The notes under the pieces: model-generated
Databases searched by the model: none
The model's input: the letters and a program-made list of their open reading frames with translations, nothing else
What the model was told of the DNA's origin: nothing
Translations under genes and position numbers: made by a program
Part shown: positions 1 to 11,600 of the stretch, piece by piece
Numbering within the stretch: position 1 is the first letter of the stretch
Layout: each line of letters opens with the position of its first letter
Assembly (NCBI GenBank): GCA_964035575.1
Contig: OZ037889.1
Location: 310,001-374,000, forward strand
Length of the DNA stretch: 64,000 bases
Direction: 5' to 3'
Source of the DNA: Rhynchopus sp. YZ270_cl-10
Taxonomy: Eukaryota; Euglenozoa; Diplonemea; Diplonemida; Diplonemidae

Positions 1-24
1 TGAGGATTCAAAAGAGAAAAAAAC

Positions 25-218
25 GTTGACTTGAAATACAAAGGCCTCTCGTGAACAGTGTACCTTGGTACATGATGTATTGATTGCACCGGGTGGACCC
101 TCACCTGGTAGTACATCCATTTCGTGGCTTTCATCTGATATGTGCTACTCCCGCTTTCATTCATCAGATGAAAGGGATTAAATTATGTATTATTGTGAAT
201 GCAGGGTAATGAGTCCTA
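25..218 (+). repeat. Dispersed family A module, long copy
   Basis: Begins GTTGACTTGAAATACAAAG and contains the hairpin TGTACC-TT-GGTACA. The same order of blocks recurs at 52290-52465 and 62712-62845 (long copies), 30034-30140 and 35313-35412 (medium), and 21638, 33246 and 33360 (short). It lies about 190 nt beyond the 3' end of a minus-strand gene and faces it, as do the other two long copies. There is no open reading frame of note. Whether it is transcribed or is a small mobile repeat cannot be told from sequence. Confidence 0.65.
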
Positions 219-404
219 AAAAAAGATCGGGTCTTTTGTTTGTGCGCTCAAAGCCAGAAAACAAAAAGGTGAAAAAAATTGTGTTAAACTGAAGTACGGT
301 TGTGGTTAATTGAGTACTCAAAAAGAAACAAGGGCGCTTCTGTCTTTTTCAATCCGTTTTGTTTGCCCTGCAGCGCTGCCTCCAATCTTTTTAGAATTGC
401 TTTA

Positions 405-3400
405 TCAAAAAAGATGGGTTGCATACCACATAGCGTCACCAGAGTATTCCCCCGAGAAGCCGTACCCACTGCTTCCGTCCTGTGTGTGCGGTGTGTACAT
501 CTGCTCCTTGGCTTGCTGCTGCTGAGGCGGCGGCTGCTGTTGTTCTTGCTGGGGAGGGCCGCTGATGGAGTCCAGAATCCTGAAAAAAAATGGTGGTTTT
601 TTTGTCTGCATATTTCTAAAACGATAGCTTTCAATGCCAGGTGGGCAAAAAAAAATGATCTCTCGCATTTTGTGAAGTGTTCGAGCTGACAGAGTGATAG
701 ACCTTCCACTCTACAGCCGTCTCACCATGCTTGGTTTTGTGGGGAGCGTGCGGGGACGAAAAGGGAAATCCCTTGCATTCCCCCCACACGCCCCCCTCTA
801 GCAGATGATAGCGGACTCACAGTGCACGACAGACCTTCGCGCTGATAGTGAGATAACGGCATCTGCAGTTCTATCAATGTTATCTTTTTTTCAAAAAATA
901 ATTGTCATACTTTCTGCAGATATGGCTGTAGCGGCATCGTGGGCCGTATGGGCAGCTGCGGGAAGCGTGCTCCCGGCAGACGTGTTTGTAGGAGAGGTTG
1001 AGGTTGATCGATGAGAGCGATTCGTTCACCTGGTCCATGAGGCCATCCGTCATGCCCACAAGCTTTGGGTTCAACGAGAAGCGCCCTGTGCCATCCATGT
1101 TGGTGCCGTTGATGTAGATCTGCTTGTACTTCTGGATGCTCGTCTTGAAGTACTCCTCCTGCGAGTCCGGGTCGCCGTGCTGCATGCAGCAGGTCTTCTC
1201 GTCCTGGCGGTGTGTCGGGTCCTGTGTCTGGGTCTGCGGCTGTGTCTCGTACCCTTGCTGTGCGGCCTGGTACTCAAACCCTGCAGGCTGGTTCCACGCA
1301 CCGTTTGCTGCCTGCCATTCCCGCCCCTCTTCTGGGTATGTAGGTGCGGTGGCGGTGCTGCTGCCTCGGTAGTAGATCTGTGGGTTGGTGGGTTGGTGGG
1401 TGATGTGTGGGGGTAATGAGATGCGGGCTGGTATTGTGTGTTGGTGAAACGGTGTGATGAGTGTTTCATGACAGCCATAAAGTAGTGGGGTTGTGCGAGA
1501 GTGAAGTGTCGATCAAGAGGCTTTAATTTGAACATCATGAAGAGTCTGGTGTGTAACATACCCACTGTCCGTTGGCCTCGTACACCCCAATATGCGGCAT
1601 GTAGGCAGTGATCTGCTCGCTGAGGGCGTCTGCAATAGAAGGGGTTTGATGTTTGTGTTGTGTTGTGTTGTGTTGCACATACTCATCCGGGTCTCATCCC
1701 AGGCAAGCTTCTGCAGAAGTTGGGTGATGCTGATCTCGCCTGTCTCGGGGATGTTGCGTTCGATCTCGTCGATGACCTGTGGTAGTGTTGTTGTGTTTTG
1801 TGTACGACACACACAGAAGTGGCCCCGAAGGGTTGTCTGCTGTGGCTTGGGCCCCGTGTTCAGGAATAACCCAAAGAAGCTCACACAACGCACCATCCCC
1901 ATACCTGCTGGTCGCAGAACTGGAACGCCTGCTGCTCCTGGAACTGAGAGTACTGCTGGTGCGGCGACTGTGCCTGCGAGTTCTCCGAGAGGCTTCCGCG
2001 CCCAAGGCTGCTGTGGCGGCTCTCGAGCGGTGCCTGGTACTGTGGTGTGCTGCCCTCCTTCCAGTCGCCGTACTGGTACCCTGCAGCACGGTGTGGCTGC
2101 CTCTCTGGCGGCACGTATGGCTGTGCTGCCGACGGCTGTGCCTGCTGCCCCTGTCCCTGTCCCTGTGGCTGTCCCTGTGGCTGCGGCTGCGACTGTGGCT
2201 GTCCCTGCGGCTGTGGCTGTGGTGCGGGTGCCTGCTGCGCGGCCTGCTGCGGCTGCCCTGCCTGGCTCGGCGCGTACTGCACCTCCTGACCCTGACCCTG
2301 ACCCTGACCCTGACTCTGGCTTTGGCCTTGGCCCTGGGCTTGGTATGTCTGGTACTGCTGAGTCTGAGGTTGTTGTTGCTGTGGCTGCTGAGTAGCCTGC
2401 TGGTACTGCGGCGCTGCCTGCTGCTGTGTCTGCTGCTGTGGTGCAGGCTGGTGATGTATCTGCGCCTGTGGCTGGGCCTGAGGCTGTGCCTGCGTCTGTG
2501 GCTGTGCAGACTGCTGAGACGAAGCAGGGCGGAGTTGGTAAGGCTGACTCGGGGTGGACTGTCCCTGTTGTCCCTGGCCAGGTGCAGGCTGTCCCTGTTG
2601 TCCTTGCGGAGGTTGCTGCGGCATGGGCGCCACCTGCACAGCACCTGGTGCCTGGATGGGTTGGCCCTGCTGGTTCACGTACACCACCTGTGGAGCAGCT
2701 GCAAGGGGCGGCGCACCTGCAGACACCTGCTGCACCGTCTTCACTTGGTTGCTTGGTGCTTTGTACGCCTGCTGCTGTTGTTGCTGCTGTACCACGGCAA
2801 AACGCTGCACAGTATTGCCCCTGTAAAGGTGAGATATTTTTTGAGTGGAAACAATAATTTAATGGGCATCAACCCTGGTAGACTTCATCCGTAGCAAGCC
2901 GCTACTTCTTCCTCTAAAAAACATTATACACATACTCTGCGGTCACACTGGAGCTGATCAGCTTCACCGGAACTGCGTAGGCGGTGCCCGGGGGCGGTGG
3001 GGGCTGGCCCGGCTGCGGCTTCATGATCATCATGGTGACGGGCTGCTGCCCCGACCCACTGGCGCCACCAGCACCACCTTGAGCACCTTGCACCTGCACC
3101 GGCCCCGTATGTTGCTGCTGCTGTGGCTGTTGCTGCTGCTGTGGCTGCGGCTGATGCTGTGGCTGCGGCTGTGGTTGTTGTTGTTGCGGTTGTTGTTGCT
3201 GCTGTTGTTGTGGCTGCTGGTTCTGTCGTCCTCCTCCCCCACCACCACCACCACCTCCCCTCTGCCTACCCCCCTGCGCAACAGGCGGCTTCTGCTGCAC
3301 CATGACCTGTTGCTGCTGATGCGGCATGTTCGCGCCAGGCACACCATCACCACCCCCTCGCCCCTGCTGCATCATCTGCGCTGTGGGCGCAAGAGCCCCC

Positions 3401-4632
3401 GGAGGATGTGCCATCTGCACAGCCCCCTCCACTCCATGGGACACCACCGACGTCGCGTTGTCCATCCTCTGTGGGTCCTGTTTCGCGAGATGTGCAGGAA
3501 CGATTGCCCCACCGCCACCTCTACCAAGGTCTTTTAATTCTGCGTACACACCGGGCCCTTCTCGTGCAGAGGGGGCTGGCTGTGTTGGGGGGGCATGCGA
3601 AAACCTGCATCGGTTTCCCCTACTGCACCGTCCGATGTGGCTGAACTGATGGCAAACATTCGATGGTGGGTTCCCTGATGAGGGCCGGGGCTCTGTGTGC
3701 TCCTCGGGAGCGTTTTGCGGCGGCCCCGTGAAGAATGGGTGCTGCCCTGCTTGTCTCTGCTCACCCCGAGAAGCTGTTGCAGGCGGACCATGCGAATGCT
3801 GTTCACGGAATGCATCCCCCTTTGCACCGTTATCGCCACCCTTGAACATCTCCCCTTTATCTCCCTTTCCATGCATATCTGGCCCGCCTTTGAACATTTC
3901 GCCTTTATCGCCTTTGCCTTGGAACATCTCTAGGCCACCCTTGAACATCTCCCCCTTCTCCCCTTTCCCTTGATACATCTCGCCACCCTTGAACATCTCC
4001 CCTTTGTATTCCCCTTTGAAGCCTTCGCCCTTAGCGCCTTCTGCACGCCCTCCTCGTGAGGGGTGATGTTTACCGAATCCTTTTCCTTCGTGCATCAGGT
4101 GCACCCCGCCGCCGGGGGCTCCTTTTGCAGGCATTCGGTGCAGTTCGCTTTTGTTGTTGTTGTTGTTGTTGTTGTTGTTGCTGTTATTGCTATTGCTATT
4201 GCTGCCACCGGGCTTGCCGTTTCGGTGTCTTTGAGAAGGGTTGTTGTTGTTGTTGCCGTTACCCCCCTTCCCCTTGGACCCTTTGGTGTTGCCCTTATTG
4301 TTGTTGCTGCTGTTGTTGTTGTTGTTGTTGTTGTTGCCCCCAAACCGGTCCTGTCTGTCCCCACCTCCTGCAGTGGCGCCCCATGCCCGTCTTCCGCCGC
4401 CCGAGGCTGATGGAGATGCCGGGTTGTTGTTGTTGTTGTTGTTGTTGTTGCTGTTGTTGTTGTTGTTCCCTTGCTGGTCGTTTCCGGGCGCTGCTTTCCG
4501 TTGTTGCCCGTCGACCTTGCCTTCTGATGTGCCGCTTACCCCCGCACCCTGGTTTTGGTTTTGGTTTTGGCTCTGATGGTTCTGCCTCCGCCGCCCAGAC
4601 CCGCCATTCGCCCCTTTAGAATCGTCCCCCAT
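405..4632 (-). CDS. CCCH zinc-finger protein with poly-Asn and poly-Gln tracts, six exons
   Basis: The exons read 4632-2936, 2820-1905, 1776-1683, 1629-1562, 1377-911 and 579-405. They sum to 3,417 nt, giving 1,138 residues in one frame, with GTATG-type donors and CAG acceptors throughout. Two CCCH fingers are visible: C-x8-C-x5-C-x3-H near residue 326 and C-x7-C-x5-C-x3-H near residue 1060. Proteins with such fingers usually bind RNA, so a role in mRNA regulation is likely but inferred. The rest is low complexity. There are Asn runs in residues 55-170 and a degenerate Gly/Lys repeat around GEMFKGG near 205-275. A Gly/Gln-rich stretch spans the first intron and a Gln-rich tail follows the second finger. 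A short ordered segment (VIDEIERNIPETGEISITQL) is encoded by exon 3. Start: first ATG, with C-rich DNA upstream. No specific family is recognised. Confidence 0.85.
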
Positions 4633-5034
4633 TCAATACCCCCACACCCGATGGGGGGGAACGGAGGGGTTGTATCGGCGGGGGGATTGTGGGGGGAGGC
4701 AAGAAATTGGACGTCAGACCAGCAAGCCTGGACGTTTGCGGGGGGGAGGGGTGGGGTGGGGTGGGGAGGTTGTTGCCGTTGGGGTGGGGGTTGCCCTGTG
4801 TGGGGAGGTCGGTTTCAGTTTACAAAAATTATTTTTCGTCAATTTGACCCAAAAAGTGGTCTTTTTGTCTTTTTCTGGACTGTATATGCATACCGGTAGG
4901 TTTTCACAACAAGAGAGGAGATGGAGACGGAGTGTTGACCAAAATCGGATTTTTCCGAGGACACAGAAAGCGTGGACAGATTTTCGAAAGGTGCAATACA
5001 TGAAGGTGCAAACGAAATAAAGCAGCGGACCCGC
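4633..5034. other. Intergenic region upstream of the CCCH gene
   Basis: The part next to the CCCH start codon is strongly strand-asymmetric (G-rich on plus, C-rich on the gene's strand). C-rich leaders recur upstream of other genes here, for example at 26070-26170. The remainder is AT-rich, with no convincing gene or named element. Confidence 0.5.
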
Positions 5035-5539
5035 ATGAGGCAGCTCAACTGCGCGCATCGTCTGCACAGATGCAGGGCGGTCAGGGAGAAGGCCATGCTG
5101 GTGATGACCATGACAATACTCCCAAGACTTCTTTTTGCGAAGCTAACAGGCCCACGGCTCCGTTGCAAATACAGAATCAGGGCCAGGCGCAATGCCTACG
5201 AGGCAGCACAGCGGAGGGACAACGTCGCATCCGGGACTCCCCGCCTCAGGCTCCAGTCCTGCAGCCTGGAACAACCTCGTGACGCGGTGGAAGCTGCTGG
5301 GCGACGAACAGGCCAAAACAAAAATGTGTTAGCCCCAATGGAAGGTGGCCGCAAGAACTGATTTTTCCCCCTTTGCCGTACCGCCCAGGCCGCCGTCTCC
5401 CTCGCTAGCATTTGGAGGTACGTTGACACGGCGTTGTCTCAACAGGGATAGTCCATATGAATAAGACTGTGCGGGTGTGTGACATACGAAAGGTCATTTG
5501 GCGGTGCGAAGGTGTCCACGACAAGCAAGCGCGTGGTAG
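5035..5539 (+). CDS. Candidate small four-exon gene, unknown product
   Basis: This is a GC-rich island in AT-rich surroundings and one of only two plus-strand genes I propose. The model uses exons 5035-5100, 5150-5325, 5389-5417 and 5493-5539, joined at GT...AG borders. They sum to 318 nt (105 residues) in one frame. Exon 2 is the best supported: acceptor CTAACAG, then protein ending with the stretch WNNLVTRWKLLGDEQAKTK. The first and last exons are short and less certain. Two other frames are also open through part of exon 2, so the model could be wrong. No family is recognised. It could equally be a decaying gene fragment. Confidence 0.35.
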
Positions 5540-6970
5540 CATGTCAAGCCGGAACACAAAAGGAACATCTCAAGAAAAAAAAAAACCCCCCCTCCTTTGT
5601 CTTGTGATCTACAAACGGGTGGGGACTAAAAAATGGGCAATGGAAGAGAAAAAAAAAAGCAAACACAAAGGAAAGATAGCCCCTACGGAGAGGGGGGGAG
5701 GAGAGGAAAACAAACGAAACTGGCACAAATCCATTTCAAATCCAAATGTTTCAGCTACACACAACTATCGTTTTTTTTTTTTCTTCGAATTAATATGGGT
5801 TTCGTACAGATGTGCAAGATTTACTATAGTTTGATAAGTACGGGATCCCTTATTAATTATTTCACGATATTTTTGTATTCCGTACATTGTGTTCAACTGC
5901 AAACTATCCCTTTATACTTTTGTTGAGTGACCTTCTTCGTGTTCCACAAAATACCAATAAAAAGGTTGAATCCGCAGTATCCGCAGTATCCGCAGTATTA
6001 AATAAAAGCATGGGCACCTGTTGACCGGTTTTTCGTGATGGCGTAATGTCATAGCGTTGGCTGTGGGTCAAACATCTTACAAGACCTGTGCTCTATCAAC
6101 GATGGGGTTGCCTTTCAGGTGAATGAGGGAGTTTATTTGAATCGACAAACAATAATGTGTAGCACGAAACTAAAACTGTGGGAGGTTTAAAAAAAACAAA
6201 CAAATTTCTGTAGTGGGTTGGGAAGAAGAGTACCCCTCCGAAGAAAAGGAAGTGTCGAAACACATGACGGTTAACAATGGAATTTCAGGTGAGCGATGAA
6301 GGGGGAAAACCGTCACAATAAGGGATTATTTGGGGGTCAGGGGTTGGTGCATGTGACTACTTTTTGGGGTTTCTTTGAGCGTTTGGGACTCACTTTTTTT
6401 TCTTCTAACTTTTGTGCACCTATTTTTTTCCCCGCGGGTTTTCGCCACCCAAAACCAAAACCGATATTTGTTGCATTTCCGGAGCATTCTCAGCCGGTGG
6501 TCATTCAAAAATGTGTCCTTACTAAAAATATAATTTAAAAAAAAACGGTCTAATACGATTCAGGTTATCTACTACCTTTTTGGTAATAAAATTATAAAAA
6601 AGAATTCTGTTCTTTCTCTTTTCTTTTGATAAACTCTTTCCCTCCTCAAACGCAACATTCATTCGGAGGGCAATATTTCACACTTTCCCCCCCACCTCTA
6701 AAAATGCGGAACAACCGAACAGCAGCTTTATTTGGTTTATCAAAACAATGTTTTTTTTCTCTCTAACGCCAGCCCCACATCCCAACGAAGGTCAGGAGTT
6801 CAAGACTGGCTGGTACTTTTTTTTTTTGCTCTATTGTAAAATGTGCAGGTTTCCACTGAGGGGGGGGCTAAGTTGAGGGGGGAAAAAAACCTCCCCTTTT
6901 CGCCCAATCTCAGTATAATACTCTGGTTTAGGCAAGCAATCAAAACGATGCGTTGTTTGTTGTCTTCTCT
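5540..6970. other. AT-rich intergenic DNA
   Basis: There is no supportable gene. It contains homopolymer runs and a short triplicated CCGCAGTAT motif near 5970-6000. GC content and codon structure are unlike the neighbouring exons. Confidence 0.55.
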
Positions 6971-7127
6971 TTAGCTGAGGGAGTCCCCGCGGGGGGAATT
7001 GTCGCTGATGAGAAAGCTGGTTGTGTCCTCGGAGTAGCGATCTGCGAATTTGTTTGCGCGGCGCAGACGGCGCATCGAGCGCATGGTGGCAACAAGCATT
7101 GCACTCTCGTTGTGTCTCTCCTCGAGG
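6971..7127 (-). CDS. Orphan terminal exon or short gene
   Basis: A GC-rich open segment follows a good acceptor (CCACCACACAG) and ends in TAA. It encodes about 51 residues beginning LEERHNESAMLVATMRSMRR, then basic and Ser/Asp-rich sequence. No matching upstream exon on this strand is obvious, because the adjacent DNA starts a plus-strand gene at 7204. It may be the last exon of a gene whose 5' part is lost, or a 42-residue gene starting at an internal ATG. Function unknown. Confidence 0.35.
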
Positions 7128-7203
7128 CTGTGTGGTGGGAGGTGGGGAATTTATAACAGAAATGTAAAAACAACAGTGAAAACCAAAAAAAAAACTCAAT
7201 GAA

Positions 7204-8521
7204 ATGCGAATGTTTTTGTCTCAATCTTCTCAACCCTTTTCGAGTCCCGCGGGGATCTCCGTCCGCGAGCAGGCGATAGCGGCAGTGACGCACGCCGAGG
7301 TAATGGTGGCAGTATTTGTATTTTGATGTATTTTGTGTATTTTGTATTTTGATGTATTTTTGTATTTTGATGAGGGGCCCATCAAAATACATCAAAATAC
7401 ACTGTGTACTGTGTACTGTGTACTGTGTACTGTGTACTGTGTACTGTGTACTGTGTACTGTGTACTGTGTACTGTGTACTGTGTACTGTGCGGAAATTGG
7501 CCAAAAACGAGAATTTGTCCATTTCGGCAAATTGACCCCACCACTGGTCGGACGGATTCCGGAAATGCAAATGCCGGTGTTTAAAAGCTCACCAACGAAG
7601 AAAAAAAAATTTTCCAACACCGGTATACCCCCCTTATCTACTCAAGGTAAAGTATTTTGATGTATTTTTGGCATCATAATACATCAAAATACATCAAAAT
7701 ACATCAAAATACATCAAAATACACGTGTATTTTGATGTATTTTGTGTATTCCAATGGGCTCCCATCACAATACTGCCACCACTACGCCGAGGTGAAGGTG
7801 GAGCTCGACCGTGCCAATGCGACACTCAGAGGCCAGACCGCAGCAGCATACACAGCTGCACCTAATGGACAGAATAATTCTCTGGAGTACAAGCGCCTGA
7901 AGCTGGCAGTAGAGAAATGCAACCTCGATGAGGTGAAAGTTCTTATGTTTTAGGTCAGAGCCAACGCAATCCCCGCGTAGAATATCACTGCAGGATATCA
8001 GGCTGAACAGAATGCACGAACTTAGGGAGTGCACGAAAGACGGAGTGCACTGTCTCCTCATCATGGTGGAGAGCGGGTGCACGAAGCTCCGAAAAGGTCT
8101 CGGGCAGCAACATCACGATGTCGTTCCGAAGAGAAAATCCCAGGACCAACTACGAACCTGGTGTTCACCATTGCAACTTCCGGGTTCCCAGCACGTATGT
8201 GATCGACTTCAGTAAAGAAGTTCTCCGCGGAGCGACGCGGAGACGGACGACGCCACTCTGGGGCTAGTCCTCCTCCACCAGCTAATTAATGAGTTCGATT
8301 CGGATTTTGCATCTTTTGAGCGGGGCTTGGCAGAAGCGCTTCACAGCCCCCGCAGCCCCCCACTACCTCCAGCCAGCGAGGAAGAAGGCCGACAGCGTGC
8401 GCCGGAGGAAGGAGAAAGGAGGGGTCGCGCAGGGGTGGGCAAGGGTCGTAAGGAGGGCCGGCAGAAGAAGGGCAATATCAACCACCGTAAAAAAAAAATA
8501 GAAAACGACTTCAGGATATGA
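7204..8521 (+). CDS. Unknown charged/coiled-coil protein with a transposon-derived intron
   Basis: Exons 7204-7299, 7792-7932, 7994-8194 and 8243-8521 all join in phase 0 and give about 238 residues. Exon 1 starts with ATG (a second ATG is six bases on) and ends ...AIAAVTHAE. Exon 2 continues VKVELDRANATLRG, a heptad-like stretch. Intron 1 is exactly one inserted transposable element plus one copy of its target duplication. Intron 2 is 61 nt with a normal CAG acceptor. The last junction is weak: acceptor GCGGAG with no pyrimidine tract. Without it the protein would stop near 8218. The C-terminal exon is rich in Glu, Arg, Lys and Gly. No family is recognised. Confidence 0.55.
7401..7490. repeat. 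7-bp satellite (ACTGTGT)n
   Basis: About a dozen near-perfect units of ACTGTGT lie inside the element at 7302-7783. They are followed at once by the cassette described at 42534-42690. Confidence 0.9.
7491..7640. repeat. Dispersed cassette, copy 1
   Basis: Contains TTGACCCCACCACTGG and GGATTCCGGAAATGCAAATG. It is closely matched at 42534-42690, where it also follows a short-period satellite. A shorter, diverged copy is at 26440-26520. Confidence 0.75.
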
Positions 8522-8674
8522 CAGTGAAAGCATACAGCATAAATGAAAGGCAAGAAAACACTTTTTCGTTTTATCGCACCGCAAAAGATTTGTGTTTATT
8601 CACTGATGAATGTGAGGTGTATTAGTGAAAAACCAAATCCGCTAAAGCGGGCACCGTCGACTTTTTCATTTCGA

Positions 8675-11600
8675 TTATTCAAAAAAAATCGAGAGAAAAA
8701 AACACCCTTTTTTTACATACAATCGCCGCTGAACGTAGTGGCACCACAGCCTGAACCGCATTGAGAGGTGCTGCCGCCCCGACTGCGCCTGCAGCATCTG
8801 CAACCTGCGCCGCCTCTGCGGGCGCTTCGCGAGGAGCTGGTAGTACTTGCTGAGGAGTAGCATCTCGGGGCTGCTCTCTAAGGTACGCAAGGCAGCTTTA
8901 CGACAGATAGTCATTTGCCGCTCTGAACGACTCCTGGACCGCATCAGGTGGAAGGTGTGCATACGCCAGAACGACACATGCAGCAACAAGAACTGCGTAC
9001 ATATTCTGTCAAATTTTTTTAGGAAAATGTGTGAAAAATACCCTCATTTTATCATACCTGCCGCAAAGCGTGACAAAGGCCTCCGAGGTGGTGGCGTGGT
9101 GCAGCTTTGAGGTGTTCTGCACCCCAAGGGTTTTGTTCTCCTTCAAGACTTTGAGAAGTTCGCGTTCCCGCCAGTGGTTGTTTGTTTTCATTTCCTCGAG
9201 CTGCGCTTTGTAGCCTTTCACATCTTCTGCATGCTGGCGGATCTGCTCTGCAGCATAATCGTATTGGAGTTCGAACTGCCGCTTCTCTGAAGTAAGCTCA
9301 GACACTTTGCACTGTAAGGACTCATTCATTTCATCCAAACGCAGAATAATATCCTTCGTGTCCTCCAACTGCAGCCGCACATCCTTCAGCTCTGTGTTCA
9401 ACTTAAACCCAAGCCTTGCAGCAAACGTCGTATCCCTCTGCACACTGCTCTTCAACACCCCCCAGGCCTCCTCAAACTGCACGCTGTCCTCCCTCGCGCC
9501 CCATAGGTTGTCCATGAGAGACGGGAACTCATTTGAAAAAATCGGGGTCTGCGGATGCTGGAGGGGAGAGTTGATGGACGACGACATAGCAGAAAGCGAC
9601 CCAACGTGCAGAGAGAGGTCTACCGGGGAAGGGGAGGAGGCTGCAGAGCGTTGTGAATAAGACATCTGCCGCGAGAAGGTTAAATTATTCATCCCTGGAA
9701 GCAATGCGGACCCTGGGGTCGCCCGCGCCGCCTCGCCCCCAACACCCGCTCCGTTCACAGAAGAACGCTCTCCACGCGCTGAGTCCATACTTCCGTTTAT
9801 TCCTGGCATCGACCCTGCCCTTTGAATTTCATTTGGCAACGGTACTATGCCATCCGGTAAAGGCAACGGAGACATCGATCTTGGCGGCAATGTAAACCCT
9901 CCAACAGGAGACGACGACAACGAAAAGGAGCTCTGTTGTGGCGCAGGAAGGTTTGAGTTACGCGACGGTGCCCTACTCTGCGAACCCATCTTCGACATGA
10001 TGTCATTTTCCACCATAATCGTATGCTGCATATCAGACAACGTTAACAACCAATTCTCCTCAATCAACTGCTCCAAGGTTTGCCTCGCCTTAGCCTCTGT
10101 ATTGCACAGCCAAGGAAACAGATCGTCATGCGGACCGCACGGTGGCGACGAAGCGCAAAGACTCACACTATTCTTCCCTGTATCCGCCAAGCTGTTTTGA
10201 GAAAGAAGCGCTGAATTCACTGAAGCATGCAGACTCACCACCGGAAGGGTCTGTCTTCTTGAAGTAGAGTTGGAATGTTGTCTCTGAAACTCTTCCCCAA
10301 CCGCTTCAGTGTCTGCATCATCATAAGGTTCGACAAGAGTGAGGGTACCCGATTGGTTTCCCTCCTCATCGAGACTGTCCGCACAGCTGGCGTCACCCCG
10401 CAGAACTACACCCTCCGCCTCGCACGGTGCGCACAGTGTACCCCTTCGTACAGATTGCACCATGTTGGTGCATTGCTTGTTTCCGCAGTTCATCAGCAGC
10501 TTTTTTTGTGGGCTAATTTTGCTACGGCAGATCCGGCAGGTGGAGCTTGGGGAAATTGAGATGTTTTCGTGGGGAATCGTGGAGGGGTGGCTGGATGGGG
10601 GGTCGATTGGTGGGGGGCGTTTCTTGAGGTCGGATTGCTCTGCTTCGAGGGCAGCTTCGCGCTTGGAGATGGAGAGACGGAGGTCTTCTACCTTTTCGAA
10701 TTGGGTGCGGAGATCTGCTTCGCGGAGGGAAAGCTTTGCTTCTGCTTCGTTTAAGAGACGTTGTCTTTCGAGCGCCTCTTGACGGGCTTCTTCATTGCGG
10801 AGCACTGCAGCATCGTTTCGTCGCATCAAATCTTCGTTGTGTTTATCGGTCTCCGCATTCGCTCGCTGCAGATCTTCACTACGCAAATCAATATCCACCT
10901 TCCTCCTCTGGATCTCTGCGCTCAATTGTTTAATATCTTCCCGCTCCCGCTCAACTACCTCGAGATGTGTTTGAAGTGCCGCTTCCTTCTCTTCTGCTGC
11001 TGTAGTCTTATCGGCGCAAATTTGCTTTTCCTGAATCAGTTGTTTTTCTTGGGTTTCAAAATATGCGATCTTCTGTTTAAGTTCTGATTCAAGAATTTTG
11101 AGTCCTCCCACCAATTTTGCTTCTTTTTCAGCGAGTTCATCGCCATCAGCTTTGGTGCGTGTGGTGTTGGCATGGGTTTCTTGGCTGAGGAGCCGTTCGC
11201 GTTCTGCGATCTTGGCTTCTCTCTCTGAGAGGGTCTGTTCTGCAAGGCGTGTGGTGGTGAGGAGCTCGGCCTCGCGTTGCTCGATGACGGCGTTTAGGTC
11301 GCGCTTCACCTCCTCGACCCCAACTAGCATTGAGGTCAGATTGGCGGTTTCCACCTCATTTATCTGCTGCTGCTTGGCGAGAGCAGTGCGGACTGCCTCT
11401 GCCTCCTTCTGCGCGCCTTCGCGTAGACTGTAAGGTGTGTTGAGGTGGGGAACATCAATAAATAGCTGTGATCTGAACCCAAATGCTCTGTACTTCAACC
11501 AAAGGGGGGAACCAGAAGTTGGACTTCATTAGGGGGGGAAAAAAATGGGTTTGTTGGTTGTACCTATGTACTGCCGCCTTAGCTGCCTCTGTGTGCTTCT

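Larger units (their letters stand above)
7302..7783. mobile_element. Non-autonomous DNA transposon with 10-bp TSD, acting as an intron
   Basis: The ends are inverted: AATGGTGGCAGTATT on the left and the complement of AGTGGTGGCAGTATT on the right. They are flanked by the direct repeat ACGCCGAGGT at 7292-7301 and 7784-7793. Inside are more inverted TGTATTTTGATG repeats, an ACTGTGT satellite and a cassette also found near 42.5 kb. TSDs of 9-11 bp suggest a Mutator-like origin. There is no transposase ORF. The duplicated target supplies AG|GT at both borders, so intron 7300-7791 removes the element and one TSD copy cleanly. Confidence 0.8.

Noticed and set aside
6790-6820. Alu-like string GGTCAGGAGTTCAAGACT
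   Set aside because: The match is under 30 nt, the surrounding DNA shows nothing else of Alu, and there are no A/B-box spacing or poly(A) features. Taken as chance.
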